Shown one piece after another: positions 46,600-58,389 of a stretch of 64,000 bases of DNA. Location of the stretch: NCBI RefSeq assembly GCF_033958435.1, contig NC_134161.1, positions 15,500,001 through 15,564,000 on the forward strand, given 5' to 3'. Below the pieces are notes generated by a model. That model was not told where the DNA came from. It worked only from the letters and a program-made list of their open reading frames with translations, and searched no databases. The position numbers and the translations under genes are program-made. Within the stretch, counting starts at the first letter, position 1, and each line of letters starts with the position of its first letter. The stretch is from Carettochelys insculpta. Lineage: Eukaryota; Chordata; Testudines; Carettochelyidae.

Positions 46600-47545
46600 A
46601 GATTGATCAAAGTCCCCCGTCAAAGTTAACAGCAAGGGGGAAGGAACACAAGCCAAAACCAGCAAAGACCCAGTCAAAGATTATTTAGATAAGTTAGATG
46701 CAATTAAATCAGCAACACTTGATCAATTCACCTAAGAGTGCTAGCTGAAGCAGTCTCAGAACCATTAGCAATTATCTTCACGAGCTCATGGAACATGTTC
46801 AAGGTGCCAACAGACTGGAGAAGTTAGTAGTTATCTTTAAAAAGAGGAATACAGAGGGCCCAGGGAATAATAGAACAGTCAGCTTAATTTCAATACCTGG
46901 AAAGATACTAGAGTAAGTGATAATCTATCTGTGAACACCTAGAGGTTAATAGAAGACTAAGAAATAGCCAGCATAGATGTGTCAAGAACAAATAATGTCA
47001 TATCACATGTGATTGCCTTCTTCGACAGGGTTACAAGCCTACTGGATGGGAGGAAGCAGTGGGCATGGTAGATCTTAATTTTAGTAAGGCTTTGACACAG
47101 TTCCACATAACATTCTCACAAGCAAACTAGGAAAATATAATTTAGATGAAATTACTATAAAGTGTGTGCACAACTGTTTGTACTCAAAGAGTGGTTATCA
47201 GTGATTAACTGTCCCAGTTGGAGGGTATATCAAATGAAGTTCTGCTTCAGGCCATGGTCTGGTATCATTTTTTAATGATTATGACAATGGGATAGAGAGT
47301 TTACTTTAAAATTTGCAAGTGACACCAACATAGGAGGGGTTGCAAGCACTTTGGGAGATAGGATAAGAACTAAAACTATTGTGGCATGTTGGAGAAACGA
47401 CCTGAAATCATCAAGTTGAAATTCAATAAAAACAAGTGCAAAGTACTGTACTTAGGAAGGGGGAAAAAAACCAAATGTACAACTGCAAAATGCAGCATAG
47501 CCAGTTAAGTGAGATATCTCCTGAAAAGGAGCTGGGGGTTATAGC
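46600..47545 (+). mobile_element. Old CR1-type LINE, first part
   Basis: ORF2-like order is visible with many stops and shifts: CTTAATTTCAATACCTGGAA (SLISIPGK), GTAGATCTTAATTTTAGTAA (motif A region), GCAAGTGACACCAACATAGG (the FADD box region, with Ala-Ser-Asp) and AAAAACAAGTGCAAAGTACT. The element is far more decayed than the CR1 at 616 and is another subfamily. It is interrupted near 47545. Confidence 0.75.
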
Positions 47546-47620
47546 CATCATAAATTCATTATTTGGGGCCTGGAAGGAATTCCCCCAGGTCATATTGGCA
47601 GACATCTTGCAGGGAGTGAA

Positions 47621-47804
47621 CTAGTGTTTTTCATAAGTGTGTGCTTGTGTGCCCACTGAGAGAGCTTCAATGCCACCCAGCTGATTGGCAGAGTGCTCAT
47701 GACTAGATTACTTGTTTCTTCTAGTGGTGCACATTTGCGTATGCCTTGGTGCACATAAAAATTATTCTGCACGTGAACGGAAAAGATTAGAGGGGACCCT
47801 AGTG
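47621..47804. mobile_element. hAT-like MITE, diverged
   Basis: CTAGTGTTTTTC at the left and GGACCCTAGTG at the right are roughly inverted. Inside, TAGTGGTGCACATTTGCG and GGTGCACATAAAAATTATTC resemble known hAT MITEs. It lies within the insert that splits the old CR1. Confidence 0.5.
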
Positions 47805-47809
47805 CGACC

Positions 47810-47982
47810 TAGTATAAATGGAGGATTCTGTCTAACTTGAAGACTTTGCATCAAGATTTGAGGACTTCAGAAACTCAGCCACAGGTCTATTACCTGGGCG
47901 GGCAGAGTTCCGTGATCTGCAATGTGTAGTAGGGTAGATGAGGTGATTATGATGGTACCTTCTGGCCTTAAAGTCTATGAGT
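47810..47982 (+). mobile_element. CR1 3'-end fragment of another subfamily
   Basis: CAGAAACTCAGCCACAGG, GATTATGATGGTACCTTCTG and GCCTTAAAGTCTATGAGTC match the 3' UTR end of a CR1 type whose tail is AGTCTATGAGT. It separates the two parts of the old CR1. Confidence 0.65.
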
Positions 47983-47984
47983 CA

Positions 47985-48530
47985 CCGATGTGATGGGATT
48001 TGTTAAAAATGCTAATATCCTGGGTGTGTTTTGTGTGAGACAAAGCAGATAATTGCTACCAGCTACTTGGCACTGGTGAGGTCTCAGCTGCAGTATCGGG
48101 TCTAGCTTTGGGAACCAACTTTAGGAAAGATGTGGATAAATTGGAGAGTCCAGAGTAGAGCAACATAATTGATACAAGGTTTAGAGAACCTGACCTCTGA
48201 GGAACGATTAAAAAGGGTCATGTTTTTAGGCGAGAGGAAAGAAGACTGAGGGAGGCACTTGATAACAGTTTGCTAATATGTTAAGGGCTGTCACAAAAAA
48301 GACTGTGATCAGTTGTGCTCCAGGTCCATTGAAGGTAGGACAAAAAATAATGAGGTTAATCTGCCACAAAGGAAATTTAGATTAGATGTTGGAGAAAACT
48401 TTCCAACTCTAAGGACAGCCAAGCTGTGGAGTAGACTTCCAAGGGAGGGCGTGGATTCCAGCCACTGGGGCTTTCTAAGAACATCACTTGTTCTGCCTCA
48501 GTGGAAGGAGCTAGACGTGATTTTCTGAGG
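47985..48530 (+). mobile_element. Old CR1-type LINE, second part
   Basis: AGGTCTCAGCTGCAGTATCG, AGTCCAGAGTAGAGCAACAT and the ORF at 48313-48528 (PQRKFRLDVGENFPTLRTAK, then WSRLPREGV) are the CR1 C-terminal order. The 3' UTR is missing. Confidence 0.75.
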
Positions 48531-48748
48531 CATTTGTATGAGTCTAGGTATGCAGTGTTTATTAGCTGTTTATTATTAATAACAAACTGCTAAAGCAAAC
48601 TGACAATCAAATATATTAGCTGCCAAGTTCAGCTCTGGATCTGAGCTTTCACAAAGTTTGAAGTGGGACGGGTTAGTGTGGTCTCTTTCTCCCACACATA
48701 ATGCTTTTGAGGCACAAGGCCAAGGGTCAAGAGACCTTTGTTCTCTTA

Positions 48749-49429
48749 GGCTACGTCTACACGTGCACACTACATCGAAATAGCTTATTTCGATGAAAAA
48801 CGTCTACACGTCCTCCAGGGCTGGCAACGTCGACGTTCAACTTAGACGTTGGGCAGCACCACATCGAAATAGGCGCTGCGAGGGAACGTCTACATGCCAA
48901 AGTAGCACACATCGAAAAAGGGTGCCAGGAACAGCTGCAGACAGGGTCACAGGACGGACTCAACAGCAAGCTGCTCCCTTAAAGGGCCCCTCCCAGACAC
49001 AGTTGCACTAAACAACACAAGATCCACAGAGCCGACAACTGGTTGCAGACCCTGTGCATGCAGCATGGATCCCCAGCTGCCGCAGCAGCAGCCAGAAGCC
49101 CTGGGCTAAGGGCTGCTGCACACGGTGACCATAGAGCCCCGCAGGGGCTGGAGAGAGTGTCTCTCTCAACCCCTCAGCTGATGGCTGCCATGGTGGACCC
49201 CGCTATTTCGATGTTGCGGTTTGCGGATTGTCTACACGTGCCCTACTTCGACGTTCAACTTCGAAGTAGGGTGCTATTCCCATCCCCTCATGGGGTTAGC
49301 AACTTCGACGTCTCACCGCCTAATGTCGATTTCAACTTCGAAATACCGCGCAACACGTGTAGCCGTGACGGGCGCTATTTCGAAGTTGGCGCCGCTACTT
49401 CGAAGTAGCATGCACATGTAGACGCGGCC
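48749..49429. mobile_element. 681-bp Harbinger-type element with perfect TTA duplications
   Basis: Ends GGCTACGTCTACACGTGC and GCACATGTAGACGCGGCC are inverted (15 of 18 match). TTA flanks both sides (48746-48748, 49430-49432). Subterminal regions hold palindromes such as ATCGAAATAGCTTATTTCGAT and CTACTTCGACGTTCAACTTC. The centre (48920-49200) is not palindromic and carries ATG at 49065 with a 14-codon frame MDPQLPQQQPEALG before a stop. I infer a relic of the parent transposon's leader and first coding segment. No transposase domain remains. Confidence 0.8.
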
Positions 49430-49432
49430 TTA

Positions 49433-49600
49433 CTGAATCACTTTGTGCCTTAGTTTCCTTTTCTATAAAATAAATGGAGATAACTAAAGGCACCTTTGTA
49501 GTGACTTTGTCTGTGGATAATTCTTCCTTAAGAGCTCAAAATGATTTACGTTAATTAGCTAATGCTCCCAAGATCTATGTGAGAGGTAAACAATCACTTA
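49433..49600 (+). mobile_element. MIR-like remnant next to the Harbinger element
   Basis: CACTTTGTGCCTTAGTTTCC followed by TTTTCTATAAAATAAATGGA is the MIR middle. The Harbinger element seems to have landed inside this MIR. Confidence 0.55.
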
Positions 49601-50580
49601 ATTACACAATAGAGGAAGCAGATGCCAACACATCAGTGGAAGAGTCACCAAGAGAACCCAGAAATTCTGGTTCCTGGGCTTGTACCTACCCCGTAGACCA
49701 TTTGGTCCTTCTGTGATTATACTGGAGGAAAGTCTACAAAAATATATCAAAATTAGGCTGTACTAAGGAGAGAGAGAGAGAAGGAAAGCTGCAAAGAAAT
49801 GGATTACTACAACTTTACTGCTCACCAAATTAGAAACAATTTAAGGATTTAAGGATTAAGTACCATTAATTACTGCCCAACAAATGCCGAACTACAATGG
49901 AGCACTTGTGGAAATAGAGAAGACTTCTGCCTGAATACTAAATGGCTTCATTAATGCTTGGTGCAATTTCATTGAGTGATAAATTAATTTGTCCAACGCG
50001 CGAGGAATTGCTGAACGGAATGTTGGGCAAATGTCTCTGTGCCAGAGAGCTCCTGCACTGGGCAGGCTGCACAGGCGCCAGATGTTGTGTGAACAATGGG
50101 CACAGGAGGGTGGGCGAGCTAGGAGCAAGGCTTTGTTTAAAAAAAAAATTAGGCTGTTGGGTTTATTGCAGCGGAGTGTCTAGAGTAGTGGAAAGAGGCT
50201 AGAGGCTGCTCTGCCTGAGCTGGACATTGGAGGTTACAGTCATCAGGCTCAAAGCTGTGGAGGTTGTTCATCTTCCTCTGCAGCATGGAGGGTCTTCTCA
50301 GCATGTCCGCTAACCAGGGCCCTGACATTGCGAAGGCCTCAGGCATTGGGGGCCACACACAAGGGTTCTGTCTTGTGAATTTATTGGGCTCTGTACTGGG
50401 GTAACTGGGGGAAACATAATGGCCTGTGCTGTGCAGGAAGTCTGACTAGTTGTTCTGTGGGAGACATCTGCTACTGTGGAGTTCTGACAGCTTCCCCTGA
50501 AGCACATGGTTCCTAGCCAAGGTCACAGGCATCATCCTTGTATAGATGGTCCTCAGATATGATCTGCCAATTCCTAGGTA
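49601..50580. other. Unassigned sequence
   Basis: GAGAGAGAGAGAG lies at 49769-49782. 49935-50030 is AT-rich with ATTAATGC and TAAATTAATTTG and looks single-copy. No gene supported. Confidence 0.4.
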
Positions 50581-50585
50581 CTTAC

Positions 50586-50984
50586 TGTGATGGAGTGGGG
50601 GATACCTGTGTGTGTGTGTGTGGCTCACAGAGGGTGTGGGGCTCCTGCTGAGGGTAACCCTGACAACCAGGTAACACCTTTGTACTGCAGACAAAGGAGG
50701 AGGTGCAGCCTGAGGGGTTTGAATTGGAACTGGGAGTTGGAAGCAGTTAGTCTGGGCTGAGGGAGAGCGAGGCAAAGGAGGGGGCCAGGCCCCAGCTCTG
50801 GGGGCCCCTCGGGGCCTCCTCTCCTCAACATGGATGGGACTGGCTGTCTCTGCCTGCTGTACTGACTCCTCTGTACGATGCTGTGTCCTGTCGGCTAATA
50901 AACCCGCTGTTCTCCTGCTGAGTGAGAGACTCTCCTGCCTGCGGACAGGGTGCAGAGCTTGGGGGACCCCAGAACCCCATCACA
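50586..50984 (+). mobile_element. Solo LTR with 5-bp target duplication
   Basis: The 399-bp unit starts TGTGATGGAGTGGGG and ends CCCCATCACA, with TG...CA limits inside a short inverted repeat. CTTAC flanks both sides (50581-50585, 50985-50989). AATAAA at 50897-50902 is a fitting polyadenylation signal. It derives from an LTR retroelement (endogenous retrovirus or Gypsy class undecided). No internal genes are next to it, so it arose by recombination between two LTRs. A GT run lies at 50610-50622. Confidence 0.82.
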
Positions 50985-50989
50985 CTTAC

Positions 50990-52470
50990 CACCCTAATAA
51001 CAAGAGCCCTCAGCTTTTCCAGGGCCAGAACTAAAGTCGACTGACGTCTGCAAGAGGCTTTCCATTGACTTCTGTGGATTTTGGATTTGAGGCCCTGTAG
51101 CACTTTGCATGTATAAGTCTTACTGGTATTTGGAAAGGGAATCTCATATAAGAGACGGGGACAGTCATCCATGGCAGATCCCCTGCATGCCAGTGGCTCT
51201 CACCAGAGTGGTGGTCCCCTTGGTGATTTTCTCAGCACAAAGACACTAAACTCCTCTCACAGCCTGTTGGGGTGGGACCCTTCCACAGTGAAGCTTAGGT
51301 GCAACAGCAGGAGGCAGTGGGATGAGGAAAGCTTGTCCATGGGGGAATCTGATGTCCCGGTGATGTCTCTGTTGTGTAGGAAGAAAGGAGGTTCCATTCT
51401 CCAAGGAAGTCTCACTCCAATGTCAAGCTGGCGGAGGCATCTCAGCTCCATGGCTTTGTTTCCCACTTCCCTGTATGTGGGTTCATGTGCCACTCAGTTT
51501 CCCTGCACGACTTGACTTGATTTTAATTTTTTGTCTCCTGTAGCCTAAATTTGCATTTCCACAGCCTCACCCTTTTCGGGAGGTGATGTATATGGTCCTT
51601 GTTGGTTCCATGCACTGCCCCAAGATTTACGTTGCCCAGCACATTTCACAAGCACAAAAATCATGTCAATAAATGCCCCGAAAGCTGTGTGCTTGACGGA
51701 GTGGGGTGCAAGTGATTTGGAAATATGGGCATGAAATCTCCTAGAGTCGAGCTACTATGATTGGAAGCCCCCTCAGAACTGCAGCAGGGGATTGCCTGGG
51801 TATCATAAAACCTCCTTCATATGAAGGATAGGGTGCTGTTTCTGCATAGGTACACTGGCTGGTGTAGTTCTCAAGCGTTTTCATTTGCATGTGGCTGGAT
51901 TCTGCCAGCATACAGACATTTTCTTTGTGTGAGGCTTTCCTTCTGCCTTGGAATTAATTTCCTCCGGAAGGAGAAGTTGGGGAGGGTTATCTGCCCACAG
52001 CTCTGAGTTCTAAGGGTTTGGTTTCTTTCAATAACTTTAGAGATACACACTCTGCTCTTCTGGCATCTGACAGCACTTTTAATCTCCCTGAATGGAGTCT
52101 CTGCAATTCCCTTTAGTGCATATTACCTAGAGTTCAGCTTGATTTTGTCTCCCATGAGACTTTTTAGCCTTCAGTTGCTTTGCAGCAGTGTTGATCTCTT
52201 ACCCAGTGCCTATAGTGTGAACAAAGAGTCAACCACGACAGGGCTGGGATATTACGGCAGGTGCATGCAGTGACTCATTGTAGCGCTCTTGTCATCTTTC
52301 TCTTTATCTCTTCTCGGCGCTGTTGTTTGTCTGCTTCCCCTGGCCTTTATTGGACTAGTGAAATTTACTGTATTGCTTTGGCCATACTTTGCAGCATGTT
52401 GGCTTGGCATTTGCCCACAAGATCAAAGGTTCTGTGTGCTTGGGTCTGCTCAATTTACATCGCTAAGTCA
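50990..52470. other. Unassigned sequence
   Basis: No supported gene or repeat in about 1.5 kb. Confidence 0.4.
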
Positions 52471-52765
52471 GGCCAGGTCTACACTAGATATTAAAGTTGA
52501 CTGTAGATACACAATTCTAGCTACAGCAATTGCGTAGTTAGTATCAACTTCTCTACAATCAACCTACCTAGCCATTGTCCCAGAAGGAGGTCAATGGGAG
52601 AAACTCTCCTGTTGACCTCCCTTACTCCTCGCAATATTGAGGAGTATGGGGTCGACTGCCAACCCCATATAGTTCAATTTCACATGCCTCCACTCGGCAT
52701 GCAAAATCGAACCCTGGAAGATCAATCCTGACCACGTCTATTTTCTGCATAGTGAAGACGCACCC
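52471..52765 (+). mobile_element. M1 MITE, copy 4 (near full length, plus)
   Basis: Starts GGCCAGGTCTACACTAG, with the M1 internal tract GGTCAATGGGAGAAACTCTC and TGAGGAGTATGGGGTCGAC, and ends GTGAAGACGCACCC. Flanks TCA and CCA differ at one base. It serves as the reference for the split copy at 539-2479. Confidence 0.75.
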
Positions 52766-52969
52766 CCAGAGACGAGGTCGGGACCCATGCTGGCAGCCTG
52801 ATGTTGGGCTCATGTTCCAAAGGACGTATTTAACAGTGCATCACCCAAGTGACAATTCAGCCAGTGGGTATAGTCCCGGGCAGGGAACGAGGTGACCTGC
52901 AACATGTTGCTGGTTCTGCTCTGGAAGTCTGTTGGAGCACAGCTCACTACATCTCTCTCTGCTTTTTGT

Positions 52970-53060
52970 TTCCAGTCCTCCTTTGTCTGTCTTGTCTAAT
53001 TAGATGCAGCCTCCTTTGGGGTCGAGGCTGTCTCTTGCAATTTGTTTACATAAAGCAATA
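52970..53060 (+). mobile_element. L2-like 3' tail
   Basis: CTTGTCTAATTAGATGCAGC followed by CTTTGGGGTCGAGGCTGTCT is the tail seen in old L2-type repeats. Confidence 0.55.
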
Positions 53061-54363
53061 AGCCCCTGAACTTGGCAGAGACTTCTACATACTCCTGTGA
53101 TTTGAATAACCATAATCTCAATCGGCCCAAGAAAAATAAATGTCTAGTTTGGTCATTAAAGAGCCAAAAAGAACAGTAAGAGTGAGCTTAATGTTAGACA
53201 CATGCAAAACTCAGCCCAAGGTTTTGAGCATCCTTGTGAAACCAAAGACATCTCCGGTACTAAAGCTGGTTTGCTGTCCATATTAGGAGCCATTCCATAG
53301 CCATAGTTCAGATGGCAAACTCACTTCCGAGCTAAGCTGGCTATCGTACGATGCCCTGAAATTTTGTCCAAAAATCATGTACAAGAGGGTACCTTTATTC
53401 TCTCCGGAGAAGCACGTGTGCCAGGACAGAGAGGAAATTACTGAATTAAAGTTAGAGTTACATCTGGAAAATGCACTTTGATGTAAAAGTTTGACTAAAC
53501 TGGCTAACATTTTTCTGTGGCTTCTTCTGGTTATAGTTGGTGTCTTTTACCACAACTTTCTGTGTAGGTAATGTGACTTGTCCCTTGATGGCCTGGTAGG
53601 AGTTCTGCTCTTCTTGGCAGATTTTATTCTGTGCCTCAGAGACTTGCTGTGGCCATTCCTCTGCCTTGCGTCTCTCCAGCGGTGAGGGTCTCCATTCGCA
53701 GAGCCATTCTCATCATAGGGAAGTCTCAAGGGGACTTTAGAAGGTTCTGACACACTGTCTTTCCACTAGGGCAGCTGTCCAGGGGAAGGGTTGTGGGAGC
53801 CCAGGCCCACCCACTACTCTGGTCTCCTGTCCAGGGACCCCAAATGAGAGGCAACTGATGGGGATTTTCCCCTGCCCCAAACACAGCAGACTTTCTCTGG
53901 GCCTCTTCTCCCAACACTCCCCGCTAGCACCTTCATCCTGTATCTGACAGAGCCTCCTCTCTCTTCCAAAACCTTAGCCCCCCAGCCTCTCTTCTTGGTC
54001 CACTCCTCATTTCCTCCCCCCACCCCTGTACCTGGCTAAAAGGGGACCTTTTAAAGCAATACAGGAACCCGTAACTGGCAGCAGGTCCCTGATTAGCTTT
54101 TTGCTGATTCTTATCAAGCCCCAGCTACCTGCCTTGGCTGGTGGACCGCACTCTGGGAGCTTAGATGGGGAACAAAAAGGCACTGATCTTGTTCCCAGTA
54201 GATTTACCTTTCACCAGTCTCTTGTTGTATGCAACTTGTGGTCTGTCACCGTAAATATCATAGAAAAAACAAACACATTACTTTAAAAAAACAAATCTGC
54301 TATTTCTTTATAGACTTATAAAAGTCCAAGGTTTTCCTGAGAAAATTCCTCTTCTCAACATAA
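53061..54363. other. Unassigned sequence
   Basis: No supported gene or repeat. A pyrimidine-rich patch lies at 53890-54030. Confidence 0.4.
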
Positions 54364-54453
54364 ACAACAAGAAGTCCTGTGGCACCATATAGGCTAACAG
54401 ATCTGTTGGAGCATAAGCTTTCATGGGTAAAGACCCATTTCATCAGATGCATC
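54364..54453 (-). mobile_element. Short Penelope-type unit
   Basis: ACAACAAGAAGTCCTGTGGC, GAGCATAAGCTTTCATGGGT and CATTTCATCAGATGC follow the family order, antisense to the Penelope 3' ends. The distal tail found at 20114-20236 is absent and no duplication is visible. Confidence 0.6.
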
Positions 54454-56432
54454 CTCTCAATGACACACTTCTACAAAGTTCTCAAGGACCTTTGGAGCAT
54501 TTAACACACCCTTGCCCAGTGTTTGCCCTAGATATAGCCTAGATAGTATTGTGAACCATGGAGTGTAACATCTTAGTGAAATTTTGTGAGTAGGCATCCT
54601 ACCCACCCCACAATCAGGAATCCAAGAGGATGAGAGCCAGATTTTCCACTGGTATATTATCTGTGTAGGTCTGTGGAGCTCTATGAGCTGAGGATCTGGC
54701 ATCTGCAATGTTTTAAAGGGTTTGGGTGCAAGGAAATAAAAACACCATAAAATAATTGGAGAAAGAGGCCTGTCATTTTTAAAAAAAATCTGTCGGTAAA
54801 CAGTGTTCTCCCGGCCGTGCAGCATTTCATGGATAGCTTGGAACACTATGTGTAGCCTGGTATGGCCAGACACCTGAAAAGCGTACAAGGTCTCCTGGAT
54901 ATTGTTTTCTGAAGGTGTCAGAGGTGAACTCAGGAATCACACTGCATATTCTTGAGCACCATCTACTGGCACCATAACTGCCTGTCTGTTTACGTAGAGC
55001 ACCCTAGGTGTGAGCCTCAGACATATAATAATGATGTATGTTTTCCCATTGCACTTTCTTTGAAGATACTTTGAAGTGGCCCATTTTCCTGCTGTCCTTT
55101 CCCCCACTGCCTTAGTCTACAATGTATTCAGCAGTTGTGGGTAGGCAGGTGGCCCAGAGAGCCTCAGTGTAAGGGGCTGTCAGGACCAGCTCTCCATGCC
55201 AGCTTGGTAAACAGCTGTTTACTGGTTTATTTATACCCTTTGCAATCTCTGGGGAAGGTAATCTCGGTGACATGCCACATCTCGTTTACAACGAGCCCTG
55301 TAAAAAAGTTAGAAATGCAGCACAGAGGGTGGATGGGAGGCAGAGGAAGATGTGAACTCATGCACATGGGGAAGAGAAAGAGGAATCAGGGAAAATCATA
55401 AAATATTCAGTGACGCCATGTCAAGACACGGATAGGGGCAGAACAGTAATTAAAGTAAACAGCACATCACAAGCTTGGCTAAAACCATTATTTAAATTGA
55501 AAGCAAATGTAGGAGCCTCTCATGTAGCCTTGTATAAATGCGTTTCCAAGATCATTTTAGGAATATTAATGATGATGGAGGCAGAACAGCTGAATAGTAA
55601 TGAGTTAGTCTTCATAGCATGTGACAGCATGAGGGGGACTGAACCCTCGCTTGGCTCTTGGCATGCAGAAGCTGACAGTAGAATGGATCTTGCCAGAGGA
55701 TAAAACCTCGTTTGGAGGAGAAGTGGAGAGGCTGGGATCTTAGAGTGAGCCAAGGTAGATAAATAAGACTAGTCTCCTCGGGGGTCTGCATGGCTTCAGG
55801 TTAGCCCCTAAGAAATACAGCAAGAATCAGCCTGGGCCTCTGAGAGCATAGAACTCATTGCAGGCTCTGGGCCTGAGTAGCTTTTCTTACCATTTGGATG
55901 GGCTCTGTGTGGCTTTTGAACCAAGGGCTTTAGGAACAATAGGTTCCAGGCGTGGCCTAACCCTCACAGCAAACTGTCTTAGTGTCTCTTATTTCTCCTG
56001 CCCTGCGTCACTTCTCAGTGCTGAATGACTGTGGCCCAGCTTGGGATAGAGATGGCAGGACTACATAAGAAGCTCCTCCCAGTCCCTGGGAAGCCTCTGA
56101 TATTGCCTTTGACCTTCCCACTATAGTGTCCCATCACTTTGAGCTGCCCTGCCTTGGTTCTTTGAGAGGTTTGCCTGGAAACATAGGTCTGCTGTCTCAG
56201 TTCTTGTCAGAGCAACCAAAGCAAAGGAGATGGTTTAATCCATTTCCCACTACCAGTACCAGGTTGTCTTCTGCAGGCTGTTCTCAAGAGCTTTGCTCAA
56301 ATGCATTTCAAATTATTCAAGCTTTGGCATTTCAACTGGTTCAATGGTCTAATAAAAGCCAGGAATGGAACCCAACTTACCTGCATCCCCAGCCAGTGAT
56401 CTATCCTTTGGGACATACTGCCTCAAGTTAGG
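54454..56432. other. Unassigned sequence
   Basis: The minus-strand ORF 54888-54457 (143 residues) has no domain and is not supported as a gene. The rest shows no repeat I recognise. Confidence 0.4.
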
Positions 56433-56921
56433 CAATGTTTCTCAACCTTTTTTTAATAAAGTACCCCTTCAAAAATGTTTAAGTACCCCCAGATGTCTCT
56501 CACATACTACACACACCACTGGTTGAGGAACATGGCCCTAAGATAAGCTGAGGTCTTGAAACAAGTGCCATTCAGCCTTTCCAGATGACTGTACCCTTTT
56601 CAGGAGTCAGATTTCTTTTGTAAACCACCAAAAATCACTTACTTAGAAAAACATGCAAAAATTTCCCAGAAGACTTCTACTGCAAACTTGCTGACTTTCT
56701 ACCATCTTTTTTATTAAATAAATGAATTGGAATAAAAATAATGTACATCCATTTCAGTATGAGGCCTGTGAAGCAGTAGAAACAAGTCATCGTCTGCATG
56801 AACTTTAAGTCCGTACTGTCTTCACTAGTGTTTTTTATGGAGCCTGATGTAAAACTAGGCAAATATCTAGGTGAGCTGGTGTACCTCCAAGGATATGTGT
56901 ACCCATGATTGAGAAACACTG
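56433..56921. mobile_element. hAT-like non-autonomous element (489 bp)
   Basis: CAATGTTTCTCAACC at the left and TTGAGAAACACTG at the right are inverted, and AAGTACCCCTTC/GTGTACCCATG tracts lie just inside. The CAGTGTTTCTCAA end is typical of hAT-Charlie relatives. The expected 8-bp duplication is not recognisable. Confidence 0.65.
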
Positions 56922-58189
56922 ATCTAACACTAGCTTTTGTGGCTAGAATAAAAGTATTGTGCAAGGCATGGTGTTGAGAAATGATCACAGGTTGAGGAGG
57001 GACAAGCTTGTCCTAGTTCTTCATTGTATCATGTTGATCAGAGGACCTTCCATTGGCGTTTCCTACACATGTTGTGTGTTGGTTTGAGCCAGGCACAGTT
57101 TGTTTACTGTGGAAGTTCTGCATTTAGAACTCCTGAAGAGTTTTTCTCTTTGGCTGACAGGAAAGCACTGAAAGGGGAATAACAATTGAGGGCACCTCAT
57201 AACTTAGATGGGAAAATGGATTTGACATTATTATGCCTTCATTTATTGGCAGCCCACAATAAGATGTAAAGAAATGTCAAAAAATCCCCAGTCTATGTTG
57301 GTTGGTTCAGGAAAAATTGCTGTTTGCCTCTGCCCGGAGGCAATGAGTCGTTCCATTAATGCACAAGGCACTAAAATGACCCCTTTGTTTTTCTTACGAT
57401 CATTTCTGATCGTGCACTCTGCCAGTGATATCATAGCTTTGATCTCTCAGCACTGATGTTAAGTCTCTCTTGAGTTCAATAGCATCTCCTTGAGATTAAT
57501 ACTTCATGGCATTCTCAGCACCAAGCTGTCCTAACTCATACATCACAAGATGCCATGCCTAGCACTAGCCTCCTGCCTCAATGGCTTCATGCTGACGTGA
57601 TAAATAACCCTCGGCCGACTCCATTCTTCCTTGTTTGTTGTGTACAAAGAGGTGAACAAGGAACATGGGAACTCCCCACAGGAGAAGAGAAAGGGAAGTT
57701 TCTTCAGTGGTGCAGTAATGAATAGACTAATGTGGAAAGGGATGGCTAGAAGTGCCTTACATTCCCACGCCTGTGTCTGTTTTTAAACACGGGGAATATT
57801 TAACCACTGATGGAAATTTGCAAAGGTTTATTTTTTTCCCCTTGCTCAGGCAGGAGAGGTGAAGTCATGCAGGGTTTTCTCTGAGATGCCTTATAGGGAG
57901 TGACAAACCAATGTACCTCCAGGGTGCCCATCTGCCAACAAACTCATTTCATATCTTGTCCATTAGGTGAATGGGTTATGAAAATCACTTTCTGCTGTGG
58001 ATTTTAGTTTGGCTCACATTGCTTGGTCTGTTTTCCAAAGGGCTGCCCATCAGATGTTTCCTTTGCAAGACTGGCTGGGATTAGAAATGCATTTCTTGTT
58101 TTTTCTAAGAGGGTGGGTTAGGCAGACCTTGTAAAGAAAGTAAAGAGCCATACACCGATGGTTTCTGTCTTGCGGAGTTCTGTTTTGTG
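56922..58189. other. Unassigned sequence, possible conserved block
   Basis: 57180-57480 is evenly composed, AT-rich and repeat-free to my eye, including CCTTCATTTATTGGCAGCCC and CTTACGATCATTTCTGATCG. It could be a non-coding regulatory element. No gene supported. Confidence 0.4.
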
Positions 58190-58389
58190 TACCTAGTGAA
58201 GAAGCACAAAATTGAACTGTCTGGGGTTGACCATCAACCCCTGTATTCCTCATTCTAGCAAGGAGTAAGGAGTAAGAATTTCTCACATCAACCTCCCTCA
58301 GTGAGGAATGCCAGATAAGTCAATCATAGATATGTAATTCCAGCTGGAATCAATGTATCTACAATTGACTTTAAGGTCTAGTGTATGCC
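58190..58389 (-). mobile_element. M1 MITE, copy 5 (partial, inverted)
   Basis: Right end TTAAGGTCTAGTGTATGCC and internal TACAATTGACTTTAAGG, GCCAGATAAGTCAATC match M1. The left part is truncated or diverged. Confidence 0.6.

Noticed and set aside
54457..54888. 143-residue minus-strand ORF
   Set aside because: No domain, no neighbouring exons, ordinary intergenic composition.
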